A DNA stretch of 64,000 nucleotides from Acuticoccus mangrovi (lineage in GTDB: Bacteria > Pseudomonadota > Alphaproteobacteria > Rhizobiales > Amorphaceae). The notes beneath the pieces are model-generated. The model saw only the letters and a program-made list of their open reading frames with translations. It was not told where the DNA came from and ran no database searches. The stretch is from contig NZ_JAEKJA010000001.1 in the NCBI RefSeq assembly GCF_016411865.1, forward strand, positions 618,383-682,382, written 5' to 3'. Each line of letters starts with the position of its first letter. Positions within the stretch are counted from its first letter, which is position 1. Below are positions 17,523-26,847 of this stretch, in pieces. The position numbers were made by a program, and so were the translations under genes.

Positions 17523-18194
17523 TCAGGCGGCCGCCGGCAGCCCCTTGGCGACGCTGATGACCTTGTGCGAGGGCACCACCCAGGCGAGCGCCGCCTCGAT
17601 GAGGGCGACGGCGCGCGCGTGATAGTCGGGTCCGTTCATGGAGGCGCAGACGTCGTCCATCAGCACCACGCGATAGTCGCGGTTGAACGCCTCGAAGCAG
17701 GTGCACAGCACGCAGTTGTTGGTGTTGACGCCCGCCACCACCAGCGTGTCGACCTTGAGGTTGCGCAGCAGCATGTCGAGGTCGGTGCCGTGGAAGGGGC
17801 TGTAGCGGTGCTTGAACACCGTGTGCTCGCCGGGCCGGGGGGCGAGAGCGGGCACGATCTCGGTCACCGGCGAGCCCTCGATCGCCATCGACTTGCGCTT
17901 CTTGCCGAGACCCGGAATGGCGCTCGCCTGCTGCGCCTTCCAGAACGGGTTGTGGTTGTCGACGATCGTGCCGCTCGCCGGGTCGTAGCGGTGATGGGTG
18001 CGCACGAAGATCACCGGTCGGCCGGCGAGAGCCCACGCCTCGCGCACCTCCGCGGCGCGGGCGATGATGCGGTCCGCCTCGGACTTTTCCACCAGCAGGT
18101 GGCCGATCTCGTGGTCGAGGTGGGAGCGGTTCATGTCGACGAGGAGGAGGGCGCTCGAGGCGAGCCAGGCCGGGTCGAAGTCGTGCATCGTCAT
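17523..18194 (-). CDS. Isochorismatase-family cysteine hydrolase
   Basis: A 223-residue cytoplasmic hydrolase with the full Asp-Lys-Cys triad: D20 in LLLVDMNRS, K128 in TVFKHRYSPFHGTDLD and C161 in VNTNNCVLCT, with the cis-peptide AGVNTN before the Cys. Relatives include N-carbamoylsarcosine amidase, maleamate amidase and ureidoacrylate amidase, which fits an amide-degrading operon. Its ATG overlaps the stop of the ABC ATPase gene (ATGA), so the transporter and this enzyme are translationally coupled. Confidence 0.9.
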   Translation of the reverse strand: MTMHDFDPAWLASSALLLVDMNRSHLDHEIGHLLVEKSEADRIIARAAEVREAWALAGRPVIFVRTHHRYDPASGTIVDNHNPFWKAQQASAIPGLGKKRKSMAIEGSPVTEIVPALAPRPGEHTVFKHRYSPFHGTDLDMLLRNLKVDTLVVAGVNTNNCVLCTCFEAFNRDYRVVLMDDVCASMNGPDYHARAVALIEAALAWVVPSHKVISVAKGLPAAA

Positions 18195-19036
18195 GCCATC
18201 ACCTTATAGAGCTCGCGGCTCACCTCCCGCACCGTCTCGTGGAACGCGTCGGTGAGGCGGGTCTCGCGGTCGCGCGGGCGGGGGATCGAGACGTCGAAGA
18301 TCTGGTGGATACGGCCGGGGCGGGCGGCCATCAGCACCACCTTGTCGGACAGGAGCACCGCCTCCTCCAGCGAGTGGGTGACGAACAGCACGGTCTTCCT
18401 GTAGCGGGACCAGACGCGCAGGAGTTCGACCGCCATCCGCTCGCGGGTGATCTCGTCGAGCGCGGCGAAGGGCTCGTCCATCAACAGGATGTTGGGGTCG
18501 AGGGCGAGCGCGCGGGCGAGCGCCACGCGCTGCTGCATGCCGCCGGAGAGCTCGCTCGGCCGCTTGTCCTCGAAGCCCTCGAGACCGACGACCGAGAGGA
18601 GCTCGTCGACGTCGAGGACGGCCCGATCGGCGGCGAGGCCGCGGCCCTTCACGATGCGGCGCAAGAGCGAGACGTTGTCGCGCGCCTTGAGCCAGGGCAT
18701 CAGATTGGCTTGCTGGAAGACGAAGCCGACGCGGCCCTCCTCGCGCATCGCCGACGGTGGCCGGCCGCCGATCGCGACGTGGCCGCTCGTCGGCCGCAAC
18801 AGGTCGGCGACGACCTTGAGGAGCGTCGATTTTCCGCAGCCGGACGGGCCGACGAGGGAAACGAAGGAGCCTTCCTCCACCTCGAGGTCGACGGCCTCCA
18901 CCGCGGTGACGGCACGGCTCGCGTCGCCGACGCCGTAGACCACGCGCAGGTCGCGGATCGAGATGGCGGACGAGGAGCCGGCGTCGGCGGTGGTTGGGGC
19001 GGCGGCGGGTTCGGCGATGGACATGTCAGTGGCCAC
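18191..19036 (-). CDS. ABC transporter ATP-binding protein, nitrate/sulfonate/taurine (SsuB/TauB) family
   Basis: The 281-residue ATPase has Walker A GPSGCGKST, Q-loop FVFQQANLMPW, signature LSGGMQQR, Walker B ILLMDEPFAALD and the H-loop VTHSLEEAVLLSD, all of the SsuB/TauB/ThiZ class. The first 25 residues are a low-complexity Ala/Thr tail. It energises the importer whose permease and binding protein lie directly upstream. Confidence 0.95.
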   Translation of the reverse strand: MATDMSIAEPAAAPTTADAGSSSAISIRDLRVVYGVGDASRAVTAVEAVDLEVEEGSFVSLVGPSGCGKSTLLKVVADLLRPTSGHVAIGGRPPSAMREEGRVGFVFQQANLMPWLKARDNVSLLRRIVKGRGLAADRAVLDVDELLSVVGLEGFEDKRPSELSGGMQQRVALARALALDPNILLMDEPFAALDEITRERMAVELLRVWSRYRKTVLFVTHSLEEAVLLSDKVVLMAARPGRIHQIFDVSIPRPRDRETRLTDAFHETVREVSRELYKVMA

Positions 19037-19087
19037 GGTTGGCCGGGCGCGCCGCGGCGCGGCCCGGCGGATGGGGGCGCGGGCGCC

Positions 19088-20125
19088 TCAGCTTCCCGAG
19101 CCCTGGAGCTGCTTGGCGAGTGCGGCGGACTCCGGCAGCTTCTCCACGATCGCGTTGGTGAAGAGATCCTCGGGCGCGGGCTTGGTGTCGAGGAAGCCGG
19201 CCCCGTCGAGAATGTCGATCGACGACGCCCACTTGTCGGCGTACATCTTACCGAAATTGTCCTTGTAGTCTGGCGACTTGTAGAGGTCGAAGATGATCTC
19301 GCTCTTCTTCGTCTCGAGGTCGAGATCGCGGTCCGGCGAGACCTTGATGATCTCCTCGACGGCGGCGCGATTGTTCTCGTCGGCCCACATGTAGCTCTTC
19401 AGCACCGCGCGGGCGAAGCGCTCCACGAGGTCGGGGTCGTCGGCGAGGAGGCTCTCGCTGGTGTAGAACACGGTGCCGTAGAACTTCACGCCATAGTCGG
19501 AGAGCGCCATCACGTTGGTGGGATAGCCGCGCATCTCCATGGTGAGCGCCTGGCCGAAGGAGTAGCCGAAGAGGGCGTCGACCTGGCCGGCGGCAAGCAT
19601 CTGCTGCTCGGCGCCGCGCGACACCACCACGAACTCCACGTCGTCGAGCGTCAGTCCGCCGGCCTTGAAGAGCGGCTCCACGAGGCCCTTCACGTTGGTC
19701 TGGAACCAGGAGAGCTTCTTGCCCTTCATCTCCTCGGGCGTGTCGATGCCGCTCTCCTTGAGGGTGATCACGGAGAAGGGGGTGTCGGGCTCGTCGGCCA
19801 TGAAGGCGATGACGGGCAGGCCCGAGGCGCGCGCCTTGATGAAGGAGTCGGCGTTGGCGAGGCCGAACTCCTCCCGCCCGGTGCCGATGAACACCTCGTT
19901 CTGCTGGCCGGCGGAGGGCGGACGAATGGTGAGGTTGATGCCTTCGTCCTCGAAGAACCCCTGCTTCAGCCCGCCGTAGAGTGGCGCGTGCATGCCCCAG
20001 GGGGTGAAGTTGATCCGCAGCGTTACGTCGTCCATCGCCGCCGCGGCGTCGATGGCGCCGAGCGAGACCAGGGCGGAGAGGGCACCTGCGGTGGCGGCGC
20101 GGGACAGCGTCTTGAGAAGGGCCAT
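19088..20125 (-). CDS. ABC transporter substrate-binding protein, NMT1/THI5-like
   Basis: A 345-residue periplasmic binding protein. The ATG at 20125 gives a clear signal peptide (ALLKTLSRAATAGALSALVS, cleavage after AAAA). The mature start LRINFTPWGMHAPLYGGLKQG is the NMT1/THI5 opening block; this group binds pyrimidine precursors, riboflavin, nitrate and sulfonates. A cyclic nitrogen compound would match the downstream hydrolases, but the ligand cannot be read from sequence. It lies between permease and ATPase genes in one operon. Confidence 0.92.
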   Translation of the reverse strand: MALLKTLSRAATAGALSALVSLGAIDAAAAMDDVTLRINFTPWGMHAPLYGGLKQGFFEDEGINLTIRPPSAGQQNEVFIGTGREEFGLANADSFIKARASGLPVIAFMADEPDTPFSVITLKESGIDTPEEMKGKKLSWFQTNVKGLVEPLFKAGGLTLDDVEFVVVSRGAEQQMLAAGQVDALFGYSFGQALTMEMRGYPTNVMALSDYGVKFYGTVFYTSESLLADDPDLVERFARAVLKSYMWADENNRAAVEEIIKVSPDRDLDLETKKSEIIFDLYKSPDYKDNFGKMYADKWASSIDILDGAGFLDTKPAPEDLFTNAIVEKLPESAALAKQLQGSGS

Positions 20126-20163
20126 ATCGTCCTCTTCGATTGGCTCGCCGACGAGCGAGCGCG

Positions 20164-21003
20164 TCAGATGTTGGTGCTGGTCTGGCTGTCGACCTTCCAG
20201 GAAATCCGGCGTTCCACCCACGACATGGAGGTAAAGAAGACGGTGCCGATGACCGCGAGCACGATCACGGCCGCGAAGGAGCGGGCGGTGTTGAAGTTGA
20301 AGCTGCCGGACAGCACGAGGTAGCCGATGCCGTTGGAGGCGGCGAGCCACTCCGCGACGATGGCGCCGAGCACCGAAAGGGTGGTGGCGATCCTGAGGCC
20401 GGCGAAGATGTAGGGGATGGCGTAGGGCAGGCGCAGCATGAAGAGAGTCTGCCGCTCGTTGGCGGCGACCGAGCGGAACACGTCCGTCAGCCCCTGATCG
20501 ACCTGCTTGAAGCCGGCCATGGTGTTGATGACGATGGGAAAGAAGGCGATCGAGGCGACCACGAGGATCTTCGAGCCCATGCCCGCGCCGACCCAGACGA
20601 GGATCAGCGGCGCGATGGCGATCTTGGGCACGCTCTGGAGCGCCACGAAGATCGGCATGATGATCGCCTCCACCACGCGGAAGCGGATCATCAGCGCCGA
20701 GATCGACAGGGCGAAGACGACGGCCGCGAAGTAGCCGCTGACGATCGAGCCGATGGTGGAGAGGGCATGCATCTGGATGAGCCCCCACTCGTTGTACATC
20801 AGCGTGACGATGGCGAGCGGCGAGGGCAGCAGGAAGGGCGGAATCTCGAAGGCGTCGACCGAGACCTGCCAGATCGCGATGAGGAGGGCGACGAAGAGGA
20901 GCGGCGCGAGGCGCAGCGCCAACGGCGACGTGAGGAGGCGCCGACGCGGCTTGGCGGCGTCGGCGGCGGGGCTCAGGGCATCGTCGGCGGTGGACAGCGT
21001 CAT
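20164..21003 (-). CDS. ABC transporter permease, SsuC/TauC family
   Basis: A 279-residue inner-membrane protein with a cytoplasmic N-terminus of about 30 residues and six hydrophobic segments. The EAA-type loop that docks the ATPase is visible at about residues 180-205 (GLTDVFRSVAANERQTLFMLRLP..). The ATG at 21003 lies one base past the stop of the GntR gene, so regulator and transporter form one transcript. Confidence 0.93.
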   Translation of the reverse strand: MTLSTADDALSPAADAAKPRRRLLTSPLALRLAPLLFVALLIAIWQVSVDAFEIPPFLLPSPLAIVTLMYNEWGLIQMHALSTIGSIVSGYFAAVVFALSISALMIRFRVVEAIIMPIFVALQSVPKIAIAPLILVWVGAGMGSKILVVASIAFFPIVINTMAGFKQVDQGLTDVFRSVAANERQTLFMLRLPYAIPYIFAGLRIATTLSVLGAIVAEWLAASNGIGYLVLSGSFNFNTARSFAAVIVLAVIGTVFFTSMSWVERRISWKVDSQTSTNI

Positions 21004-21004
21004 C

Positions 21005-21721
21005 CTACCTCCTGCGGGTGAGGACGCGGCGCAGCGACTGCAGCCCGAAGCGGCTATGCGCGATCGCCACCTTGCGCAGCCGGTCGAGCTCGCCCGCCCG
21101 GATGGCAGCGACGATCTCCTCGTGCTGACCGAGGGAGACGCGGGTGTGACCCGGGTCGAGGCGATGGACGATCCGCCCCCATTCCGCCTTGTCCCAGAGG
21201 TTGTCGATGAGATCGGCGAGGTGGCGGTTCGGGCAGTGGGCGAGGATCGCGGAATGGAAGGCGCGGTTGAGCCGGGAATAGCCGTCGCCGTCGTCGGCAA
21301 GGCTCAGCGACGACATCTTGCCCAGCATGATTTCGAGCCGCTCGATGCCGGCGTGATCGATCTTCTGGGCGGCGAGGCAGGTGGCCTCCGGCTCCAAGAG
21401 GGCGCGCGCTTCGGTGAGATGGATGATGTCGTCGACGCTGACGTCGGCCACCCGCGCGCCGCCGTGCGGCACGAAGATGATCAGCTTGTCCGATTCCAGG
21501 AGGCGCATCGCCTCGCGCGCCGGAATGGCGCTGCAGTCGAACTCCTCGGCGAGCATGCGCAAGGTGATGCGCTCGCCCGGTGCGAGATAGCCTTCGACGA
21601 TGCGGGTGCGCACCGAGTCGGCGATGATGGCGGACTTGGTGCGTCCGTCCACCGGTGGCGGGGCGAGCGCCGCCGCCGGGGGCTGCGGGCGGCGCGGGGA
21701 GGGCGACGGCGTGTCGATCAT
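21005..21721 (-). CDS. GntR-family (FCD/VanR-type) transcriptional regulator of the ABC/hydrolase operon
   Basis: A 238-residue repressor-type protein. Residues 27-95 form the winged helix (LAPGERITLRMLAEEFDCSAIPAREAMRLLESDKLI), residues 100-230 an FCD ligand domain with the metal-site pattern (LNRAFHSAIL, HEEIVAAIRAG). The first 25 residues are Pro/Ala-rich. It is the first gene of the 11-kb minus-strand operon and likely controls it. An imperfect palindrome lies about 73 bases before its start codon. Confidence 0.92.
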   Translation of the reverse strand: MIDTPSPSPRRPQPPAAALAPPPVDGRTKSAIIADSVRTRIVEGYLAPGERITLRMLAEEFDCSAIPAREAMRLLESDKLIIFVPHGGARVADVSVDDIIHLTEARALLEPEATCLAAQKIDHAGIERLEIMLGKMSSLSLADDGDGYSRLNRAFHSAILAHCPNRHLADLIDNLWDKAEWGRIVHRLDPGHTRVSLGQHEEIVAAIRAGELDRLRKVAIAHSRFGLQSLRRVLTRRR

Positions 21722-21793
21722 TCGGCTCCGCTCCGTCCGTTCATGTCACAATCGATGGGCTCGAATGCGCCGTCCCGATCGGCCCATCCAACA

Positions 21794-21807
21794 GATCATA
21801 TACAATC
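21794..21807. promoter_or_regulatory. Candidate GntR operator
   Basis: On the minus strand GATTGTATATGATC is an imperfect 14-bp palindrome (10 of 14 positions symmetric), similar to the ATTGTATACAAT-like sites of VanR-subfamily regulators. It sits in an AT-rich patch in front of the GntR gene. No second copy is seen in the window. Confidence 0.45.
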
Positions 21808-22000
21808 AACGTCTGATAGATACCGTCAAGTGGGGATCCCGCACCGCAGGCGGCGAAGATTTGGGCGCTAATTGACCAAACCGCAGGCAAATCCCGCTAG
21901 GGCGAGCAGAGGATTGCCAGATTCCAGAATGCCGTGCGGGCGGCCCGCGGGTCAATCCGTCGGCCGCCCGGCGTGCCGCCTTGCCGGCGGGTCGCGCCGC

Positions 22001-22597
22001 TCAGAACTGGGCGGTGATGGCGATCGCGACCACCGCGACCATCGCGAACGCCATCACGAAGTTGATCGCGCGATTGGCGGTTTCGGAGAGGTCGAGCCGG
22101 CGCAGCGTCACGCCGAGGAACAGCCAGGCGATGTGGATCGGGATCCAGATGGCGGCCATGATGAGGGCCTTGACGAGCACCTCGGTCGCGGGCGCCTGCG
22201 GCATGAAGGCGAAGCCGGAGAAGAGGGCGGTGTTGACCGCATAGGCCTTGGGGTTGATGGGCTGGAACACCACGCCGTTCCAGAAGCCCGGCGGCGACTC
22301 GCGGTGGATGAAGGCGATGCGGCTGCCGGCGAGCGCGATCTTGGCCGCGAGGTAGAGGAGATAGCTGACCGATCCCCACAAGAGCAGCATGCGCAGCCAG
22401 GGAAGCGCCAGCGCGAGGGCGGCGATGCCGGAGACGACGAGCCCCACGACCAGATAGTTGCCGACGAAGAGGCCGGCCACGTAGGCCCCGCCCGCCCGCG
22501 CGCCGTAGGCGGAGCCGACGCCCGCGGCCGACAGGACCCCCGGCCCCGGGGTCCCCATGAGAAAGACGATGGCCGCAGCGAATTCAAGCATCGACAT
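22001..22597 (-). CDS. LysE/RhtB family exporter
   Basis: A 198-residue inner-membrane protein with about six hydrophobic segments and the family's N-terminal block FLMGTPGPGVLSAAGVGSAYG plus NPKAYAVNTALF in the middle. LysE/RhtB proteins export amino acids or similar metabolites. I use the ATG at 22597; the open frame upstream lacks hydrophobic character. It stands alone between two operons, and its role beside them is unknown. Confidence 0.88.
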   Translation of the reverse strand: MSMLEFAAAIVFLMGTPGPGVLSAAGVGSAYGARAGGAYVAGLFVGNYLVVGLVVSGIAALALALPWLRMLLLWGSVSYLLYLAAKIALAGSRIAFIHRESPPGFWNGVVFQPINPKAYAVNTALFSGFAFMPQAPATEVLVKALIMAAIWIPIHIAWLFLGVTLRRLDLSETANRAINFVMAFAMVAVVAIAITAQF

Positions 22598-22749
22598 ACC
22601 GAGCGGGTGCGCAGCGATGCCGGCGGCTCCGCCGAGACGGTGCCCGCCGACCATCGTTGGCAGAGGACCATGCCGCGAGCGGACGCTCGGGCGAGATTGA
22701 CTGGCTAGCAGCCGCCGCGCGCCGCTTCAACGTTCGCCGTCGACCCCTC

Positions 22750-23913
22750 TCAGGCGTTCGGGCCGGCGCCGGGGATGCCGGCGAAGGAGCGGGCGAGGGC
22801 GAGCGGCGTGCGGGCGGCCTCCGCGAGCGTCGCCGGGTCGGGCGCGAAGCCGATGCCGGGGCCTTCGTCGAGGCCGACCGTGCCGTCGGTGACGGGCACG
22901 GAGGTCCCGCCGCGCAGCGCGTCGTAGAGCGGGCTCTCGCCGACCTGCCGCTCCAGGACGAGGAAGGAGGGGAGCGCCGCCGCCACCTGCCGCGACAGCG
23001 CGTCGAGCACCGGCCCCGCCGGGTTGTGGAGACTCGCATGGAGGCCGGCGGCAACGGCGAGGCGCAGGATCGCGAGGCCGTCGAGGATGCCAGTCTCGCG
23101 CAGGTCGGGCAGCATGACGTCGTGCCCGCCTTCGGCGACGAAGCGGCGGGCGTCCGCGAGGGTCGCGATGGCTTCGCCGCCCGCGACCATCATGCCGGCG
23201 CGGTGGGCGGCATCGCGCACGGCACGCCGATCCTCGGCGGGGCAGTCTGGATCGAGAGGGTCCTCGATCCAGACGAGATCGAGCGCCGCGACGGCGGCGA
23301 CGACGCGCTCGGCCATCGGCCGGTTGAAGCGGCCGTGGCAGTCGACGCGGATGCCGACCTCCGGCCCGACGGCCTCGCGCACGGCGGCGATGCGGGCGAG
23401 CCCCGCCGCGAGGGCGTCCGCGTTCGCCTCGCGCCACCGCACCCCGTCGAATGGGGCGATCTTGATCTCGCGATAGCCCTCGGTGGCGACGATCTCCCGC
23501 GCCCGGCGGCCGAAGCCCTCCGGCGAGCGATCGAGCGTGCCGCGGTTGATGTTGGCGTAGGCGGGGATGCGCGGCCGGTAGGGGCCGCCGAGGAGGGCGC
23601 AGAGGGGAAGCCCCGCCCGCCGCGCGAGCCCGTCGAGAAGCGCGCCTTCGAGCCCGCTCTTCAGCACCGCTCGCGCCGGGGGCGTGCCCACCTGGTGGAG
23701 CACGGCGAGCACCGGGCCGACGACGGGAAGGCCCTCGCCGAGCGCCGCATCGAACGCCGCGACCTCGGCGACGACGGCGGCCTCCTCGCCGAACAGCGAA
23801 GCCTCCCCATAGCCGACGGTGCCGTCCTCGAGGGCGGCTTCGAGGACGATCCACGCCGTCTTCGCCGAGACCGGCACGGTGTGGGAGCGGAGGCGGACGA
23901 GGCGCGGCGTCAT
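22750..23913 (-). CDS. Enolase-superfamily enzyme (mandelate racemase group, sugar-acid dehydratase-like)
   Basis: A 387-residue two-domain protein. After the N-terminal capping domain the barrel shows the KxK catalytic pair in REIKIAPFDG, metal ligands in IRVDCHGRF (Asp, with the following His as a possible base), VWIEDPLD (Glu) and AGGEAIATL (Glu), and the HNPAGPV His block of the galactonate-dehydratase-like members. Enzymes of this type abstract an alpha-proton from a sugar acid and often eliminate water. It is the last gene of the operon TctC-TctB-TctA-sulfatase-enolase, so it may act on the desulfated product. Confidence 0.87.
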   Translation of the reverse strand: MTPRLVRLRSHTVPVSAKTAWIVLEAALEDGTVGYGEASLFGEEAAVVAEVAAFDAALGEGLPVVGPVLAVLHQVGTPPARAVLKSGLEGALLDGLARRAGLPLCALLGGPYRPRIPAYANINRGTLDRSPEGFGRRAREIVATEGYREIKIAPFDGVRWREANADALAAGLARIAAVREAVGPEVGIRVDCHGRFNRPMAERVVAAVAALDLVWIEDPLDPDCPAEDRRAVRDAAHRAGMMVAGGEAIATLADARRFVAEGGHDVMLPDLRETGILDGLAILRLAVAAGLHASLHNPAGPVLDALSRQVAAALPSFLVLERQVGESPLYDALRGGTSVPVTDGTVGLDEGPGIGFAPDPATLAEAARTPLALARSFAGIPGAGPNA

Positions 23914-23917
23914 CGGG

Positions 23918-25348
23918 TCAGCGCGCCGCGCTCATCCAGTCGCGGGTGTGGTAGTTGCTGTCGATCAGCCAGTCGCGCAGAACGCCCAGCATCTCTTGCT
24001 TGATCGCCTGATGGGCGGGCGAATCCCACAGCGTGTCCACCTCCTTGGGATCGGCCTCGAGGTCGAAGAGCTGCCCTTCCTCGATCCCCTTGAAGTAGAC
24101 GAGCTTGTAGCGGCTCGAGCGCACCATGGTGATGAAGGAGGTGCCGGTGAGGTTCACGTCGCCCGCCTGCTCGCAGAACACGTAGTCTCGCGGCGTCCAG
24201 GCGCGCCCCTCCATGGCGGGAAGCAGCGAGCGGGCCTCGAAGCTCTCCGGCACCGTGACGCCGGCGAGCTCCAGGATGGCGGGGCCGAGATCGAAGAGCT
24301 GGCAGAGCCGATCCTCCCGCTTGCCCGCCCCGAAGCGGCCGGGCGACCAGGCGATCAGCGGCACGCGGGTGATCTCCTCGTACATCGACCATTTCTGGAT
24401 CTGGCCGTGGTCGCCCATGCAGTCGCCGTGGTCGGAGGCGAAGAACACCACGGCGTTGTCGAGATAGCCGCGCGCCTTCAGCGAGGCGAGGAGCTCGCCG
24501 ATCTTGGCGTCGATCATCGTAACGTTGGCGAGATAGTGGGCCCACAGCCGCTGGAGCTGGTCGTCGGTAGGATCGAGCGACCAGACCACCGAATCGTGGT
24601 CCACCTCCACATTGTGGGCGCGCAGCTCCTTGAACGGCGTCGGCAGCCGGTCGAGCTCGTCCCTTGTCGGCTTCGGCAGCGGCAGGTCGTTGCGGCCGAG
24701 ATAGCGCTCGGCGAGGCCCGGCAGCGGGTCGTAGGGCGGGTGGGGGCCGGGAAAGCCCACCTGCAGGAACAGCGGCTGCGTCGGCGGGTAGGTGTCGACC
24801 CACCAGCGCGCCATGTTGCCGACGAAGACGTCGGAATGGAGATGCTCCGGCAGCTCCCACTCGAAGGCGCCGAGGCGCTCGCGATAGTCGGCCCGCTGGC
24901 GGTAGAGCTCGCGCTGCTGCTTAACGAGGCCGTGGGCGGCGAGCGCCTTGTCCCACTCGTCGAAGAACCAGCGCCCTTCCATGTAACGGTCCTTGTTCTC
25001 CACCACGTAGCGCTCGTGGAAGCCGGCCTTCGCATCGTAGGGGATGGTGTGCATCTTGCCGACATTGACGCAGCGGTAGCCGGCCTCGGCGAGCTGCTCC
25101 ACCCAGGTATGGCGCCACGGCTGGCCGTTGCTGAGGACGCCCGTGGTGTGCGGGTAGTAGCCCTTGAAGAGGCTCGCCCGGCACGGCACGCACGAGGCGG
25201 CGGTGATGTGGCAGTTGGTGAAGATCGTCCCCTCGGTGACGAGACGGTCGAGGGTGGGCGTCTCCACATAGGGGTAGCCGAGCGCGGCGATCGAATCGTA
25301 GCGCTGCTGATCCGTCATGATGAGGATGATGTTGGGGCGGTCGATCAT
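23918..25348 (-). CDS. Sulfatase 1 (type I, formylglycine-dependent), no signal peptide
   Basis: A 476-residue arylsulfatase-type enzyme. The formylglycine site is C53 in SCVPCRASL (C-x-P-x-R), metal residues include D13 in IMTDQQ and D306-H307 in ASDHGD, and K98, H100, H203 and K319 fit the active-site basic set. The N-terminus goes straight into the first strand (MIDRPNIILIM), so it should stay in the cytoplasm. Its ATG overlaps the TctA stop (ATGA). It needs a formylglycine-generating enzyme, which is not encoded in this window. Phosphonate monoester hydrolase activity is the main alternative in this fold. Confidence 0.92.
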   Translation of the reverse strand: MIDRPNIILIMTDQQRYDSIAALGYPYVETPTLDRLVTEGTIFTNCHITAASCVPCRASLFKGYYPHTTGVLSNGQPWRHTWVEQLAEAGYRCVNVGKMHTIPYDAKAGFHERYVVENKDRYMEGRWFFDEWDKALAAHGLVKQQRELYRQRADYRERLGAFEWELPEHLHSDVFVGNMARWWVDTYPPTQPLFLQVGFPGPHPPYDPLPGLAERYLGRNDLPLPKPTRDELDRLPTPFKELRAHNVEVDHDSVVWSLDPTDDQLQRLWAHYLANVTMIDAKIGELLASLKARGYLDNAVVFFASDHGDCMGDHGQIQKWSMYEEITRVPLIAWSPGRFGAGKREDRLCQLFDLGPAILELAGVTVPESFEARSLLPAMEGRAWTPRDYVFCEQAGDVNLTGTSFITMVRSSRYKLVYFKGIEEGQLFDLEADPKEVDTLWDSPAHQAIKQEMLGVLRDWLIDSNYHTRDWMSAAR

Positions 25349-26838
25349 CGGCGGTCGGCTCCGTGGGACGTGGCGCGACGCCGGCGCAGCCGCTCGGTGA
25401 TGAACGGCCAAGAGAGCGTCGCCATCGAAACGAAGAAGAAGACGGTGGCGAAGGGGCGGGTGAAGAGGGTGAAGGGGTCGCCGGCCGAGCTCATCAGCGC
25501 GGCGCGGAACTGCTCCTCGGCGATCGGGGCGAGCACGAAGCCGATCACGAAGGGTCCGAGTGGCACTTTGGCTCGCTCCAGGAAGTAGCCGATGGCGCCG
25601 AAGGCGAGCATCACCCACACGTCGAAGAAGCGGTTGTTGAGAGCGAAGGCGCCGACCACGCAGAACATCAGGATGGCGCTGACGAGATAGGGGCGCGGCA
25701 GGTACATCAGCCTGGCGATCCAGCGGATCGAGGCGAGCATGAACACCACCATCACGAGATTGGCCCCGAGATAGGAGGCGATGACGCCATAGGCCACCTC
25801 CGGATTGGTGGCGAAGAGGAGCGGCCCCGGCTGCAGATTGTGGATGATCAGCGCCCCGATCAGGATCGCCTCGGTGACCGACCCGGGGATGCCCATCGTG
25901 ATGAGCGGGATGAGAGCGCCGCCGATCGAGGCGTTGTTGGCTGTCTCGGCCGCGACGACGCCGGGCTCGTGGCCGGTGCCGAACTTCTCCGGCTCGCGCG
26001 AGACCTGCCGGGCGGTGGCGTAGGCGAGCATCGCCGCGATGTTGGCGCCGATGCCGGGCAGGAGCCCCACCCAGGTGCCGATGACGGCCGAGCGCAGCGC
26101 GTTGGGCCCGTGCCGGCGCACGTCGCCGAGGCCCACCTTCACGCCGCGACCGACGTCGACGCGCGGCAGCGCCACGTCGATCGTGAGCACGTCCTTGATG
26201 ATCTGGCTGACGGCGAAGGTGCCGATCAGAACCGGCAGGAGGTTGAGCCCGCCCGTCATGTCGTTGAAGCCGAAGGTGAGGCGGAGCTGGCCGATCGACG
26301 GGTCGATGCCGGGCATCGCGAAGAGCATGCCGAGGCAGGCGCCGATCAGGCCCTTGAGGAGCGAGCCTTGCGAGAGCGAGGCGAGCATCACCAGCGCCAT
26401 CAGCACCAGGGTGAAATACTCCCACGGCCCGAAGGTGAGTGCGAGGCGGGCGAGCGGCGGGGAGAGGACGGCGAGGAAGCCCCACGAGACCAACCCGCCG
26501 AAGAAGGAGGCGGCGACGGCGAGGCCGAGCGCCCGCTCGCCCTCGCCGCGCTGGGCCATCGGGAAGGCGTCGAAGGTGGTCATGATCGAGGCCGGCGTGC
26601 CCGGCATCCGCAACAGCGTCGCCGCGATGAGACCGCCCGAGATCCCCCCGACATACTCGCCGATGAGCAGCGTCATGGCGTTGGTCGCGTCCATCTGGAA
26701 GGTGAGCGGCAGGGTGAGGGCGATCAGCATCGAGGCCGTGAGGCCGGGGATCGAGCCGATAACGATGCCGAGGGCGGTCCCGATGGCGAGATAGAGGAGC
26801 GGCCACGGGGCAATGAGGGCGACGTAGGCGTCAAGCAT
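25345..26838 (-). CDS. Tripartite tricarboxylate transporter, large permease TctA (system 1)
   Basis: A 497-residue integral membrane protein with the two family signatures: the N-terminal IGSIPGLTASMLIALTLPLTF and the middle GIGANIAAMLAYATAR...ETANNASIGGALIPLITMGIPG. It couples uptake to the ion gradient in the inner membrane with the small TctB and the binding protein TctC encoded just upstream in the same transcript. It overlaps the sulfatase gene by 4 bases. Confidence 0.95.
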   Translation of the reverse strand: MLDAYVALIAPWPLLYLAIGTALGIVIGSIPGLTASMLIALTLPLTFQMDATNAMTLLIGEYVGGISGGLIAATLLRMPGTPASIMTTFDAFPMAQRGEGERALGLAVAASFFGGLVSWGFLAVLSPPLARLALTFGPWEYFTLVLMALVMLASLSQGSLLKGLIGACLGMLFAMPGIDPSIGQLRLTFGFNDMTGGLNLLPVLIGTFAVSQIIKDVLTIDVALPRVDVGRGVKVGLGDVRRHGPNALRSAVIGTWVGLLPGIGANIAAMLAYATARQVSREPEKFGTGHEPGVVAAETANNASIGGALIPLITMGIPGSVTEAILIGALIIHNLQPGPLLFATNPEVAYGVIASYLGANLVMVVFMLASIRWIARLMYLPRPYLVSAILMFCVVGAFALNNRFFDVWVMLAFGAIGYFLERAKVPLGPFVIGFVLAPIAEEQFRAALMSSAGDPFTLFTRPFATVFFFVSMATLSWPFITERLRRRRATSHGADRR

Positions 26839-26847
26839 CCCGGGCGC

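Noticed and set aside
23918..26806. A 962-codon minus frame that seems to fuse a protein to sulfatase 1
   Set aside because: The extra N-terminal part is the out-of-frame copy of tctA (Arg/His-rich); the sulfatase starts at the ATG at 25348.
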